Shown: positions 7,668-18,495 of the stretch, one piece after another
Layout: every line of letters starts with the position of its first letter
Numbering within the stretch: position 1 is the first letter of the stretch
Assembly: GCF_000718005.1 (NCBI RefSeq)
Contig: NZ_JODV01000014.1
Reading direction: 5' to 3' (one strand)
Source: Actinoalloteichus_B caeruleus
Lineage (GTDB): Bacteria > Actinomycetota > Actinomycetes > Mycobacteriales > Pseudonocardiaceae
Length of the DNA stretch: 64,000 nucleotides
Position numbers and translations under genes: made by a program
The notes under the pieces: generated by a model
Database searches by the model: none
What the model was told of the DNA's origin: nothing
Seen by the model: the letters and a program-made list of their open reading frames with translations, nothing else

Positions 7668-9146
7668 GTGCGGCGGGAGATCACCACGACCTCGGGGCGG
7701 GTCCGGGGCCGTCAGGCCGCACCCGGCGTGCGGGCCCACCTCGGCATCCCCTACGCGGATCCGCCGTCCGGACCGCTCCGGTTCCGCCCGCCCCGGCCCC
7801 GACGGCCCTGGGCGGGCGTCCGGGACTGCGTCACCTTCGGCCCGGTCGCGCCCCAGTCCGCGCGACTGACCGGGCTGCCGGTCTGGGCGGCGGACGAGGA
7901 GGACATCCTCACCCTGAACGTGTGGGCACCCGCCGGATCGGGAGGTCCCTGGCCGGTGCTCACCTGGTTCCACGGCGGGGCCTACACCTTCGGTTCCAGC
8001 GCCCAGCCGGACTTCGACGGCGCACGGCTCGCCGCCACCGGCATGGTCGTGGTCACCGTCAACTACCGGCTGGGTTTCGAGGGGTTCGGTCACCTGCCCG
8101 GGACGCCGGACAACCGGGGCCTGCTGGACCAGCTCGCCGCGTTGGACTGGGTGGCCGCCAACATCGCCGAGTTCGGTGGTGACCCGGACAGGGTGACCGC
8201 CGCCGGGCAGTCGGCGGGCGCCGGTTCGGTCCTGGCGCTGGCCGCCTCGGACCGGGCCACACCGTTCCACCGCGCCATCCTGCACAGCCCGCCACAGAGC
8301 TTCCGCTCCCCCGCCGAGGCCGCCACCGTCGCCGACCGCATCGCCACGGCGGCGGGGGTGCGACCGGCGGACCTCGGCTCGGCGCCACCCGAGGCACTGG
8401 TCAGGGCCGCCGACCTCGTCGCAGGTGACCACTCGGCGGGCCGCTGGCCGGGGCGGTGGCGGCACGACCCGGTGCTGTACGGGCCGGTGGTCGACGGCGA
8501 ACTCCTCCGGGCCGACCCGGCGCCGTCACTGGCCCAGGGGGCGGCCGCCGGGACACCCCTGCTGGTCACCCACACCACGGAGGAGTACTGGCTGTTCCAC
8601 GCGGTGGGCGGGTTGAACCCGGTGCGCACCGAAGGCGAACTCGCGCGGTTCGCCGACGATCTGGGACTGCCGGCGGCCCTGCCCGCCGGCTACCGGCGAC
8701 TGCTGCCCGACGCGACCGTCGAGGAACTCTGGTTGGCGATCTTCGGGGACCTCCGGTACGGCGAGTACGCGGCGCGGCTGGTGGAGAGCCAGGTGGCGGC
8801 CGGGGGTGCCGCCTGGCTGGCCCTGTTCGACCGCCGGCGGGACGCCAGCGGGCAACGGGTCCGGGCCTGGCACCACGCCGACGTGCCCTTCGTCTTCGGC
8901 ACCCTGGACGCCCCCGGCGCGGACTTCCTGATCGGCGCGGTGGGCACCGACGAGCACCGGTTGGCGCGGCACGTCGGCGCCGCGGTCCTCCGCTTCGCCG
9001 CGCACGGGGACCCGGGCTGGACCCCGTTCCACGGCGGCACGGGCCCGGTGGAGGTCTGGGGTGGCGAGCCACGGTCCGTCCCGGCCACGGATCCGGCCCG
9101 CCGCGCACTGTGGGAGGACGTCCCGCTGGGGCCGGCCCCGGCCTGA
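7668..9146 (+). CDS. Type-B carboxylesterase
   Basis: Protein of 492 aa, the usual length for bacterial type-B carboxylesterases (para-nitrobenzyl esterase-like). The N-terminus shows GRVRG and FLGIPYA-like motifs (here AHLGIPYADPP), then the oxyanion motif FHGGAYTFGS near residue 102 and the nucleophile elbow GQSAGAG with Ser near 182. The catalytic His is probably in WHHADVPFVFG. It hydrolyses carboxylic esters; the physiological substrate is unknown. No signal peptide is visible, so probably cytoplasmic. The start is one of two overlapping GTG codons. It is convergent with uvrB and separated by 40 bp. Confidence 0.85.
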   Translation: MRREITTTSGRVRGRQAAPGVRAHLGIPYADPPSGPLRFRPPRPRRPWAGVRDCVTFGPVAPQSARLTGLPVWAADEEDILTLNVWAPAGSGGPWPVLTWFHGGAYTFGSSAQPDFDGARLAATGMVVVTVNYRLGFEGFGHLPGTPDNRGLLDQLAALDWVAANIAEFGGDPDRVTAAGQSAGAGSVLALAASDRATPFHRAILHSPPQSFRSPAEAATVADRIATAAGVRPADLGSAPPEALVRAADLVAGDHSAGRWPGRWRHDPVLYGPVVDGELLRADPAPSLAQGAAAGTPLLVTHTTEEYWLFHAVGGLNPVRTEGELARFADDLGLPAALPAGYRRLLPDATVEELWLAIFGDLRYGEYAARLVESQVAAGGAAWLALFDRRRDASGQRVRAWHHADVPFVFGTLDAPGADFLIGAVGTDEHRLARHVGAAVLRFAAHGDPGWTPFHGGTGPVEVWGGEPRSVPATDPARRALWEDVPLGPAPA

Positions 9147-9186
9147 CCGGCCCACCCGCTCCCCCGGGTCGCACGGCGCGGTCAGT

Positions 9187-11346
<2,160 letters not shown>

Positions 11347-11493
11347 GAGGGTAGGCCGGAACACCGACGGGGGTGGCCCGCCGGGGGCTGGGCCGGGCGC
11401 GGCCTCCGCCACCAGGTGGGCCAACTCACCCCGTCGGCGGGTCCGGACGCGGTGGCCGCCGCCACGAGGAGGGTGGGTCTCCCCACCCCGGCC

Positions 11494-12840
11494 TCAGTCG
11501 GAGCAGCAGGAGCAGCTCCCGCAGCAGGAGCAGCCGTTGCCGCAGCAGGAGCAGGCCTCGCAGCAGGAGCAGCCGTTGCCGCAGCAGGAGCAGGCCTCGC
11601 AGCAGGGACCGCAGCTCTCGCACAGACCGGTCCGGGGCTGGCCGCTCCACGGGCCCGGGAACGAGTCACGGCAGCAGACCTGGCAGGTGCAGGTCATCCA
11701 CAGCGCCAACCCGCATCCGGCGAGCACACCCCGGGGCACGGGAGGATTCCGCACCGGGGGGCAGCCGCACCGGCTCCCACCCCCACCACCCGACCGCTCC
11801 CCCGGCCCGCCGGGGCCACCGGTGTCGGGCGGATCGGTGGGCCCCGGTCCCTGCCCCGGGTACTCCTGGTACGGCCGGTCATGACCGTGGTCGGGAGGAA
11901 GGTGCCGGAGCCCCGGCAGGGTGGTGCGTCCCTGGTGGCCGTGGCCCTGCCCCTCGCGTCCCGCCGGGGGCCCGTCGACGTGCCCCCGGAAGGCGTGGCG
12001 CACCGAGCGGGGCAGCTGGTGGGCGAGCAGTGCGTGCGCGAGGCGGGAGTCGGTGAGGGTCACCCGGCGCAGCGCGGCGAGCAGGTCGTCGAGCGCCTCC
12101 GCGCAGAGCTCACGGGCCCGGTCCAGGCTCGTCGCGGTGGCGGTCAGCGGGTTCCACGCCCCGCTGGCGGTGTCCGACGGCAGGTCCTGGACCGCGTCCA
12201 GGAGGTGCCCCAGCCGGCCGAACATCCGGCCCGCCTCGCGCAGCGGGTCGGCGTTCCCCGGCATCCCGGCCAGCACCGCGGTGTGGGCGAAGGCCTGGGC
12301 GGTCGCCGACTCGGTCGGTGCCGTCACCACGCGGACGTCGGAGCCCGGTCGAGCGTCCCGTTCCACCTCGTCCTGGTGCGCGACGACCGCCAGCAGGGAG
12401 TCGGTGTCCAGCCGCAGGCCCCGGCCGGCGGCGGAGACCTGACGTGCCCAGCGGTCGGCCACCCGACCGGCGACCGAGCGCACCGGCCGGCGCGCGTAGT
12501 GGCCGTCGCCGTCGAGCACGTGGTCCCGGATTCGGGCGGAGGCCAGCGCGAGGGACACCGTGGCCGCCAGTCTGGCCCCCGCGCCCACCGCCACCGAGGC
12601 ACCCCGGAAGCCGCGCAACGCGCAGGGCCCGGCGGCCCGTTGGGCCGCGCGCGTCCCCTCCGGTGGCAGCTGGGCGGTGAACAGGACCGACAGCAGCAGC
12701 CCGTCGTAGCTCGTCGCGACCCTCGCCAGGTGCCCGTGCGCGTCACGGAGCGCGAGGCACAGACCGCACAGGTGCCCCATCCAGGCGGTGCGCAGCGCCG
12801 GGGGCAGGGTGTGCTGGCAGGGCCGAAGAATCCCGAACAC
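11494..12840 (-). CDS. DUF5685 family protein with cysteine-rich tandem-repeat tail
   Basis: Protein of 448 aa. The N-terminal about 290 residues match the actinobacterial DUF5685 pattern, starting VFGILRPCQHTL with HLCGLCLALRD near residue 23, which suggests an N-terminal Cys/His metal site. A Gly/Pro/His-rich linker follows (about 295-370), then a tail of about 75 residues with 24 cysteines, including two tandem 13-aa repeats of the form ACSCCGNGCSCCE. Such a tail looks metallothionein-like and probably binds metal or a cluster; function is not established. GTG 12840 is chosen because GGAGGG lies 4 nt upstream. Divergent from the DUF402-like pair. Confidence 0.75.
   Translation of the reverse strand: MFGILRPCQHTLPPALRTAWMGHLCGLCLALRDAHGHLARVATSYDGLLLSVLFTAQLPPEGTRAAQRAAGPCALRGFRGASVAVGAGARLAATVSLALASARIRDHVLDGDGHYARRPVRSVAGRVADRWARQVSAAGRGLRLDTDSLLAVVAHQDEVERDARPGSDVRVVTAPTESATAQAFAHTAVLAGMPGNADPLREAGRMFGRLGHLLDAVQDLPSDTASGAWNPLTATATSLDRARELCAEALDDLLAALRRVTLTDSRLAHALLAHQLPRSVRHAFRGHVDGPPAGREGQGHGHQGRTTLPGLRHLPPDHGHDRPYQEYPGQGPGPTDPPDTGGPGGPGERSGGGGGSRCGCPPVRNPPVPRGVLAGCGLALWMTCTCQVCCRDSFPGPWSGQPRTGLCESCGPCCEACSCCGNGCSCCEACSCCGNGCSCCGSCSCCSD
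11521..11598. repeat. Two perfect 39-bp tandem repeats in the DUF5685 gene
   Basis: Units 11521-11559 and 11560-11598 are identical, each beginning GCAGCAGGAGCAGCCGTTGC. A partial third copy follows (GCAGCAGGG). In frame they encode the repeated 13-aa cysteine-rich unit, so copy number may vary between strains by slippage. Confidence 0.9.
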
Positions 12841-13097
12841 GTGTCCCTCCACGACCGTCGCGGGTCCCTCCCGCGCCGGGGAGCACAGTCCAGCGCATTT
12901 TCACCCATGCGGGGGACGCTGTAATCAAAATGCCGCCTACCCCAGCACCCCGGGGACGCCCTGTTCGCACTGACGGAGGAGGAAGGGGCCCCCACGGCCC
13001 GGGCAGGCCGGCCGGCCAGTTCATCCTGGGTGAGCACCCGACCACGCGGACGGCGAGGGCGCCTCCGCCCCCTTCCCCGGATGTGCACTATTGGTGC

Positions 13098-13664
13098 ATG
13101 AGCGTCGAGACCACCACCGCCGCCCCGCACATCCACGCGCCCAAGATCGAGCTCTTCGACACCAGAACCATGACCAACACCGATCCGAAGGGATTCCGCC
13201 GCACCGTCGACGAGTACCGGCGCGAGGAGTTCGGTCTGTACCTCGCCAGGGAGGTGGTGGACCACCACCGCTTCCGCTACCTGGAATCGTGGCTGTTGCC
13301 GGAACACCGCATTCGGTTGAGTCGGTGGACGTGGTGGCCCGGCGAGGAGGCCGACTACGACTTCTACCTCGACGTCGCCGAGATCACCCGTTCCCCGGAG
13401 GACCCCGCGCGGTGGCGGACCCGCGACTGCTACCTCGACATCCTCGTCCGCACCGGACGCGGCGTGGAGGTGGTGGACTCCGACGAGCTCATCGCGGCCG
13501 TCCGGGCCGACCTGCTCTCCGCTGACAGCGCGGAACGCGCCATGACCGCGGCGCACCACGCCGTCGGCGGCATCGCGGCGCACGGCTACGACGTCACCGC
13601 CTGGCTCGCGTCCACCGGCGTCACGATCACCTGGCGAGAGCCAACCGACTCCGCCGACAGCTGA
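13098..13664 (+). CDS. DUF402 domain-containing protein (paralogue 1)
   Basis: Protein of 188 aa. The core RIRLSRWTWWPGEEADYDFYLD ... WRTRDCYLDI ... VEVVDSDELIAAV fits DUF402, a beta-barrel fold shared with FomD-type nucleotide hydrolases and with domains fused to RNA-cleavage proteins. The family's acidic metal ligands appear present (DYDFYLDV, RDCYLDI, DSDEL). Function is unproven; nucleotide phosphatase or RNA-related chemistry is a family-level inference. ATG 13098 lacks a Shine-Dalgarno, and CACTAT sits 6-7 nt upstream, so the mRNA is probably leaderless. A diverged paralogue follows immediately downstream. Confidence 0.7.
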   Translation: MSVETTTAAPHIHAPKIELFDTRTMTNTDPKGFRRTVDEYRREEFGLYLAREVVDHHRFRYLESWLLPEHRIRLSRWTWWPGEEADYDFYLDVAEITRSPEDPARWRTRDCYLDILVRTGRGVEVVDSDELIAAVRADLLSADSAERAMTAAHHAVGGIAAHGYDVTAWLASTGVTITWREPTDSADS

Positions 13665-13687
13665 CGAGGAATTCGTCAACCGCTGTC
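13656..13687 (+). terminator. Hairpin at the end of DUF402 paralogue 1
   Basis: GACAGC-TGACGA (13656-13667) pairs with TCGTCA (13673-13678) and, after a 3-nt bulge, GCTGTC (13682-13687). The stem overlaps the stop codon of the first DUF402 gene and separates it from the second, which has its own promoter. Confidence 0.5.
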
Positions 13688-13811
13688 CGGGTCGTTCTTC
13701 CCCGCGATTCGGGAACGGAACGGAGTCACTGATCGACAATGCCGGATTCGTAACAGAAAGACGATGTTCCCCTCATCACAAAGTGGGGCGAAATGGCTAC
13801 CCTCTGAGCTT

Positions 13812-14330
13812 GTGGGCGCCGTTGTCACACCGCAGTTGATCGATGTGGTCGACACGATCACCTCGGTCCGGAACTACCCGTCCGGAACACGTCACCATCT
13901 CACCACCTGTCGGGTCGAGCACTGGGGCTTACGCACCGAGAGCGCGACACCCGACGATCCGTTCACCAGCTCCGAGGTCAGCTGGGTCCTGCCCGCCCAG
14001 GGCATCAGGATCCAGCGCCGCCGACCCCGGTCGCGGCACGCCAGAAGCGGACCGACCCTGCTGACGGCCATCAGGGTCACCCACGACCACCGCTCCTGGC
14101 GGACCACCGACCTCCTCCTGGGGCTCGCCCTCCAGGGTCGGCGGACTCCCCGCATCGTGAACTCGGCCGAGTTCGCGGCGGCGGTGACCGGCCGCGTCCT
14201 CCGCGCGGCCGACGCCGAACTGGCGCTGCGGACCGTGCACCGCACGCTGGAGGAGATCAGCGAGTACCACCACGACCTGGGCAGCTGGCTGTTGGGACTC
14301 GGCATCACCCGGTCCCTGCCCGGGGGCTGA
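13812..14330 (+). CDS. DUF402-like protein (diverged paralogue 2)
   Basis: Protein of 172 aa from GTG 13812. It resembles the preceding gene throughout: SWRTTDLLLGLALQ aligns with RWRTRDCYLDILVR, PRIVNSAEFAAAVTGRVL with VEVVDSDELIAAVRADLL, and the C-termini also align (GSWLLGLGITRSL with TAWLASTGVTITW). The acidic residues of the DUF402 metal site are largely lost here (DLLLGL in place of DCYLDI), suggesting a non-catalytic partner. TACCCT (13798-13803) 8 nt before the GTG and no Shine-Dalgarno indicate a leaderless transcript. Function unknown; pairing with paralogue 1 is inferred from adjacency. Confidence 0.6.
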   Translation: MGAVVTPQLIDVVDTITSVRNYPSGTRHHLTTCRVEHWGLRTESATPDDPFTSSEVSWVLPAQGIRIQRRRPRSRHARSGPTLLTAIRVTHDHRSWRTTDLLLGLALQGRRTPRIVNSAEFAAAVTGRVLRAADAELALRTVHRTLEEISEYHHDLGSWLLGLGITRSLPGG

Positions 14331-14333
14331 GCG

Positions 14334-14374
14334 CGTCGGGGTCGGCGGTGGGTGCGCCGTTACCGACCCCGACG
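14334..14374. terminator. Bidirectional hairpin between DUF402 paralogue 2 and coaE
   Basis: CGTCGGGGTCGG (14334-14345) and CCGACCCCGACG (14363-14374) are perfect 12-bp complements. The element lies between two convergent genes and can terminate both. Confidence 0.65.
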
Positions 14375-14457
14375 ACCAGCCCGGCCCGCCGGGACCAGCC
14401 GGTCCCGGGGGTCGCGCACGCCCCGGTTCGAGCAACCGCCCCCGCCTGGTCCCCCGA

Positions 14458-15675
14458 CTAGGTCCGGCCGGTCTCGTCCCCGGCCCGCCACCCCACCCGC
14501 GCGGCCCACCGGTCGGCCGCTGGCAACCGTTCCGTGAACCAGGGCTCCTTGCCGGCCGTGTACGCCGCCGCGTCGCGGTCGCGGCCGAACCTCTCGGCCG
14601 TCGCGCGCTTGAGGCTGGCGTAGTCCGCCCGCGCCGCCTCATCCGCCCGCAACCATGCCGGGAACAGCAGCGCGTACCGCCACCCCTCGGTCCCGACGAC
14701 CCGCACGTGCAGGTTCACCGCGCGTCCCGGGTCCGCCGAGGTGTGCACGCGCTTGCGCCACTGGTCCGGGTCCGGGTCCCACGGCTGCGGGGCGTCGGAG
14801 TCGATGCCCTCGAAACGCGGGAACCCGGCAGCGGCGAGCGGGGCGGCCAGGGCGTCCGCCGTCGCGAGGTCCGCCACCGTCAGCTGGAGGTCGAGGACGT
14901 CCTTCGCCGGCAGGTGGGGAACGGAGGTGGAACCGACGTGGTCGACGCGCAGCGCGTCGGGCCCGGCCACGCGGCGCACCCGCTCGACGATCCGCGCGGC
15001 CTGCGCCGCCCAGTCCGGGTCGTGGTCGACCAGCACCGGGGCGGTGGCGTCCCGACCCGAGCGGACCAGTCGCACGTTGCGCTCGAAGGGGACCAGGCGG
15101 TCACGCCACAGGGCGTCCACCTCGGCCAGCAACACCCGCCGGGACGCCGTGTTGTCCAGCAGGACGTCCGCCGCCGCCCGACGGTCCTCGTCCGTCGCCT
15201 GGCTGCCGATGCGACCCCGGGCCTCGGACTCGGTCATCCCCCGGGTCCGACGCAACCGATCCACCCGGACCCGCTCGGGGGCCATCACCACCACCGCCAG
15301 GTGGTACTGGGAACTCATCCCCTTCTCGACCAGGAGCGGGATGTCGTGGACGACGACCGCGTCCGGGGGAGCGGCCTCGAACGCCGCGGCGGCCAACTCC
15401 GCCACCCGGGGGTGCAGGATCGAGTTCAAGCGGGCCCGCTCCGCCTCGTCCGAGAAGACACGCCGCGCCACCTCCGGGCGGTCCAGGGCCCCCTCCGGGG
15501 TCAGCACCCCGACGCCGAACGCGGCGACGACCTCCCGCAGCCCCTCGCTACCGGGCGCCACCACCCGCCTGGCCAGTTCGTCCGCGTCGACCACGACGGC
15601 CCCGTGCTCGGCCAGCCGCCGCGCGACGGTGGACTTCCCCGCACCGATGCCCCCGGTCAGTCCGATACGCAGCAC
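14458..15675 (-). CDS. coaE: Dephospho-CoA kinase fused to a GrpB-like domain
   Basis: Protein of 405 aa. CoaE phosphorylates the 3'-hydroxyl of dephospho-CoA, the last step of CoA synthesis. The N-terminal about 200 residues form the P-loop kinase with GGIGAGKST at residues 8-16, DADELARRVV and LLVEKG. The C-terminal part (about 210-395) is a GrpB/UPF0157 domain with VDHVGSTSVPHL, a nucleotidyltransferase-like fold of unknown role. This two-domain form, about 400 aa, is normal in Actinobacteria including mycobacteria, so it is not a local fusion. It lies downstream of rpsA on the same strand with a strong hairpin between them. Confidence 0.95.
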   Translation of the reverse strand: MLRIGLTGGIGAGKSTVARRLAEHGAVVVDADELARRVVAPGSEGLREVVAAFGVGVLTPEGALDRPEVARRVFSDEAERARLNSILHPRVAELAAAAFEAAPPDAVVVHDIPLLVEKGMSSQYHLAVVVMAPERVRVDRLRRTRGMTESEARGRIGSQATDEDRRAAADVLLDNTASRRVLLAEVDALWRDRLVPFERNVRLVRSGRDATAPVLVDHDPDWAAQAARIVERVRRVAGPDALRVDHVGSTSVPHLPAKDVLDLQLTVADLATADALAAPLAAAGFPRFEGIDSDAPQPWDPDPDQWRKRVHTSADPGRAVNLHVRVVGTEGWRYALLFPAWLRADEAARADYASLKRATAERFGRDRDAAAYTAGKEPWFTERLPAADRWAARVGWRAGDETGRT

Positions 15676-15696
15676 AGCGACCCCTCCCGAAACGCG

Positions 15697-15730
15697 TCAG
15701 AGCCCGCACCTCGGGAGGTGCGGGCTCTGA
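15697..15730 (-). terminator. Strong hairpin terminator between rpsA and coaE
   Basis: TCAGAGCCCGCACCT (15697-15711) and AGGTGCGGGCTCTGA (15716-15730) are perfect 15-bp complements with a 4-nt loop. It lies downstream of rpsA and upstream of coaE, so it should stop or attenuate the highly expressed rpsA transcript before coaE. Confidence 0.8.
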
Positions 15731-15780
15731 CGACCGTACTGGCTCACTCAGCGCGGATCAAAGATCCGGGCTGATCGCGC

Positions 15781-17250
15781 TCACGCGCCGCCGGACAGCT
15801 TCTCCCGCAGGGCGGCGAGCTGCTCGTCGCTGGCGAGCGAACCGCTGGAGTCGGTACGCGGGGTGTCGGACGAGTAGCTCTGGTCGCCGACCGGCTCCAC
15901 GTCCACGCCCTCCTCGGCAGCCTTGGTGACCTGCTTCTTGTGCTGCTCGTAGCGGCGCTGGGCCTCGGCGTACTGGCCCTCCCACTCCTCGCGCTGCGAG
16001 TCGTAGCCCTCCATCCACTCCTGGGTCTCCGGGTCGAAGCCCTCGGGGTAGATGTAGTTGCCCTCGTTGTCGTACTCGGCGGCCATGCCGTACTGGGTCG
16101 GGTCGAACTCCATCTCGGGAGTGAAGCCCTCGTTGGCCTGCTTCAGCGACAGCGAGATGCGGCGACGCTCGAGGTCGATGTCGATGACCTTGACCATGAC
16201 CTCGTTGCCGACCTGCACGACCTGCTCCGGCACCTCGACGTGGCGCTCGGCCAGCTCCGAGATGTGGACCAGACCCTCGATGCCCTCGTCCACCCGGACG
16301 AACGCGCCGAAGGGGACCAGCTTGGTGACCTTGCCGGGCACGATCTGGCCGATGGCGTGCGTCCTGGCGAACTGGCGCCACGGGTCTTCCTGGGTGGCCT
16401 TGAGCGACAGCGACACGCGCTCGCGCTCCATGTCCACGTCGAGCACCTCGACGGTGACCTCCTGGCCCACCTCGACGACCTCGCTCGGGTGGTCGATGTG
16501 CTTCCAGGAGAGCTCGGAGACGTGCACCAGACCGTCCACCCCGCCGAGGTCGACGAAGGCACCGAAGTTGACGATCGAGGAGACGACGCCCTTGCGGACC
16601 TGCCCCTTCTGGAGCTGGTTGAGGAACTCGCTCCGCACCTCGGACTGGGTCTGCTCCAGCCAGGCGCGCCGGGACAGGACCACGTTGTTGCGGTTCTTGT
16701 CCAGCTCGATGATCTTCGCCTCGAGCTCGCGGCTGACGTAGGGCTGGAGGTCCCGGACGCGGCGCATCTCGACGAGGGAGGCGGGGAGGAAGCCCCGGAG
16801 GCCGATGTCGAGGATCAGGCCGCCCTTGACGACCTCGATGACGGTGCCCTTGACCGGCTCGTCCTTCTCCTTGAGCGCCTCGATGGTGCCCCAGGCGCGC
16901 TCGTACTGGGCGCGCTTCTTGGACAGGATCAGCCGACCTTCTTTGTCCTCCTTCTGGAGGACAAGGGCCTCGACGTGGTCACCGACGGTGACCACCTCGG
17001 CCGGATCGACGTCGTGCTTGATCGACAGCTCGCGCGAAGGAATGACGCCTTCGGTCTTGTAGCCGATGTCGAGCAGCACCTCGTCACGATCGACCTTGAC
17101 GATGGTGCCTTCAACGATGTCGCCATCGTTGAAGTACTTGATGGTTTCGTCGATGGCCGCGAGGAAGTCCTCCTCCGTCCCGATATCGTTGACGGCAACC
17201 TGCTGCTTCGACGAGTTGGCAGCCGGGACAGTGGTGGTGTCGGTGGACAT
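15781..17250 (-). CDS. rpsA: 30S ribosomal protein S1
   Basis: Protein of 489 aa with four S1 RNA-binding repeats, at about 36-105, 123-188, 209-277 and 294-363. The last two carry the canonical FGAFVDLGGVDGLVHVSELSW and FGAFVRVDEGIEGLVHISELA. The acidic/polar C-terminal tail (about 370-489) is typical of actinobacterial S1. S1 binds mRNA on the 30S subunit and assists initiation on structured leaders. ATG 17250. Codon bias is very strong, as expected for a highly expressed gene. It is followed by the 15-bp hairpin at 15697-15730. Confidence 0.97.
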   Translation of the reverse strand: MSTDTTTVPAANSSKQQVAVNDIGTEEDFLAAIDETIKYFNDGDIVEGTIVKVDRDEVLLDIGYKTEGVIPSRELSIKHDVDPAEVVTVGDHVEALVLQKEDKEGRLILSKKRAQYERAWGTIEALKEKDEPVKGTVIEVVKGGLILDIGLRGFLPASLVEMRRVRDLQPYVSRELEAKIIELDKNRNNVVLSRRAWLEQTQSEVRSEFLNQLQKGQVRKGVVSSIVNFGAFVDLGGVDGLVHVSELSWKHIDHPSEVVEVGQEVTVEVLDVDMERERVSLSLKATQEDPWRQFARTHAIGQIVPGKVTKLVPFGAFVRVDEGIEGLVHISELAERHVEVPEQVVQVGNEVMVKVIDIDLERRRISLSLKQANEGFTPEMEFDPTQYGMAAEYDNEGNYIYPEGFDPETQEWMEGYDSQREEWEGQYAEAQRRYEQHKKQVTKAAEEGVDVEPVGDQSYSSDTPRTDSSGSLASDEQLAALREKLSGGA

Positions 17251-17537
17251 TAGGTAGGTGGCTCCGGTATGGATTCGAGGTAGCGGGCGACTTGCTTCAC
17301 TTGTCTGCTCTGGACGCCATCGTAGGCCTCCGCGCGACGGGCCGGTAGCTCGCCACCGATCGGTGGCACGACCCCCGCGGGCCCGGATCCACTCCGGCGT
17401 CCACGCGACTCGCGGCCCTGACGGGTGCGGAACAGTCTGACAACGCAGAGGTATCGTACGCGCCCAGGTGATCCCTGGGCAAACCCGGATGCGATCCGAA
17501 GAAGTTGATCAACGCAGGTAGACGGGTCGGTGGACGA

Positions 17538-18425
17538 GTGACGAACAGTCCCCAGCCGGGTGCGGGGTCGCCAGCACCCGGGACGACCGGCGACCCGAGG
17601 TTCCGGCACGCGGAGGACACCCTCGGCACCAGCGGGGTGTCCCGCACCACACCCGGGCCGGCCGCCGCCCGCGCCGCCAGCCGCGCGTGGTGGGACGCCG
17701 ACGCCGACGACTACCAGCGCGAACACGGCGACTTCCTCGGGCTGACCGAGTTCCGGTGGGCCCCGGAGGGCGTCACCGAAGGCGACCTCGGACTCCTCGG
17801 CGAGGTGCGAGGAGCCAGCGTCCTGGAGGTCGGCTGCGGGTCCGCGAGCTGCTCCCGCTGGCTTCGGACGCGGGGCGCCCACCCGGTCGCCATGGACCTC
17901 TCCGCCGGCATGTTGCGACACGCCGCGCTGGGCGCCGCCGAGTCCGGCGTCGACGTCCCCCTGGTGCTGGCGAGCGCGGACGCGCTCCCGTTCGCCTCGG
18001 AGAGCTTCGACCTCGCGTGCTCGGCGTTCGGCGCGGTCCCGTTCGTCTCCGACCTCGACCGGTTGACCTCCGAGGTCGCCCGTGTCCTCCGGCCCGGCGG
18101 ACGGTGGGTCTTCGCCGTGACTCACCCGATGCGGTGGATCTTCCCGGACGACCCCGGCCCGGCGGGCCTGACGGTCCGCCAGTCGTACTTCGACCGGACG
18201 CCCTACGTCGAGGTCGACGAGGACGGGGTGCCGACCTACGTGGAGTACCACCGGACGATCGGCGACCACGTCCGCGCCCTGGTCGGTGCGGGGCTTCGGC
18301 TCGTCGACCTGGTGGAGCCGGAGTGGCCGGCGGGGCACGACCGGGTGTGGGGGCAGTGGAGCCCGCTGCGCGGTCGGCTGTTCCCGGGCACCGCCATCTT
18401 CCGCGCGGAGAAGGCGGACGGCTGA
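17538..18425 (+). CDS. Class I SAM-dependent methyltransferase
   Basis: About 295 aa. SAM-binding motif I is SVLEVGCGSASCSRWL (about residues 95-110), with the acidic motif II VAMDLSAGML and post-motif region ASADALPFASESFDLACSAFGAVPFV, then the usual VARVLRPGGRWVFAVTHP. The layout is that of the UbiE/MenG-like Methyltransf_11 family; the acceptor is unknown. Start is uncertain: GTG 17538 or a TTG at 17505 preceded by GAAGAAG. It is divergent from rpsA and followed after 70 bp by a GNAT gene on the same strand. Confidence 0.85.
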   Translation: MTNSPQPGAGSPAPGTTGDPRFRHAEDTLGTSGVSRTTPGPAAARAASRAWWDADADDYQREHGDFLGLTEFRWAPEGVTEGDLGLLGEVRGASVLEVGCGSASCSRWLRTRGAHPVAMDLSAGMLRHAALGAAESGVDVPLVLASADALPFASESFDLACSAFGAVPFVSDLDRLTSEVARVLRPGGRWVFAVTHPMRWIFPDDPGPAGLTVRQSYFDRTPYVEVDEDGVPTYVEYHRTIGDHVRALVGAGLRLVDLVEPEWPAGHDRVWGQWSPLRGRLFPGTAIFRAEKADG

Positions 18426-18495
18426 CGGTCGGCGCCGTCGGGACGGGCTGCCACGCTGGGCCGGTGCCACCCCCGAGCCGCGACAGGAACGAGCG

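Noticed and set aside
11521..11598. CRISPR-like repeat
   Set aside because: The two 39-bp copies are directly adjacent without spacers and lie in frame inside a coding sequence.
14458..15675. coaE-GrpB as a novel fusion
   Set aside because: The same two-domain CoaE of about 400 aa is standard in Actinobacteria.
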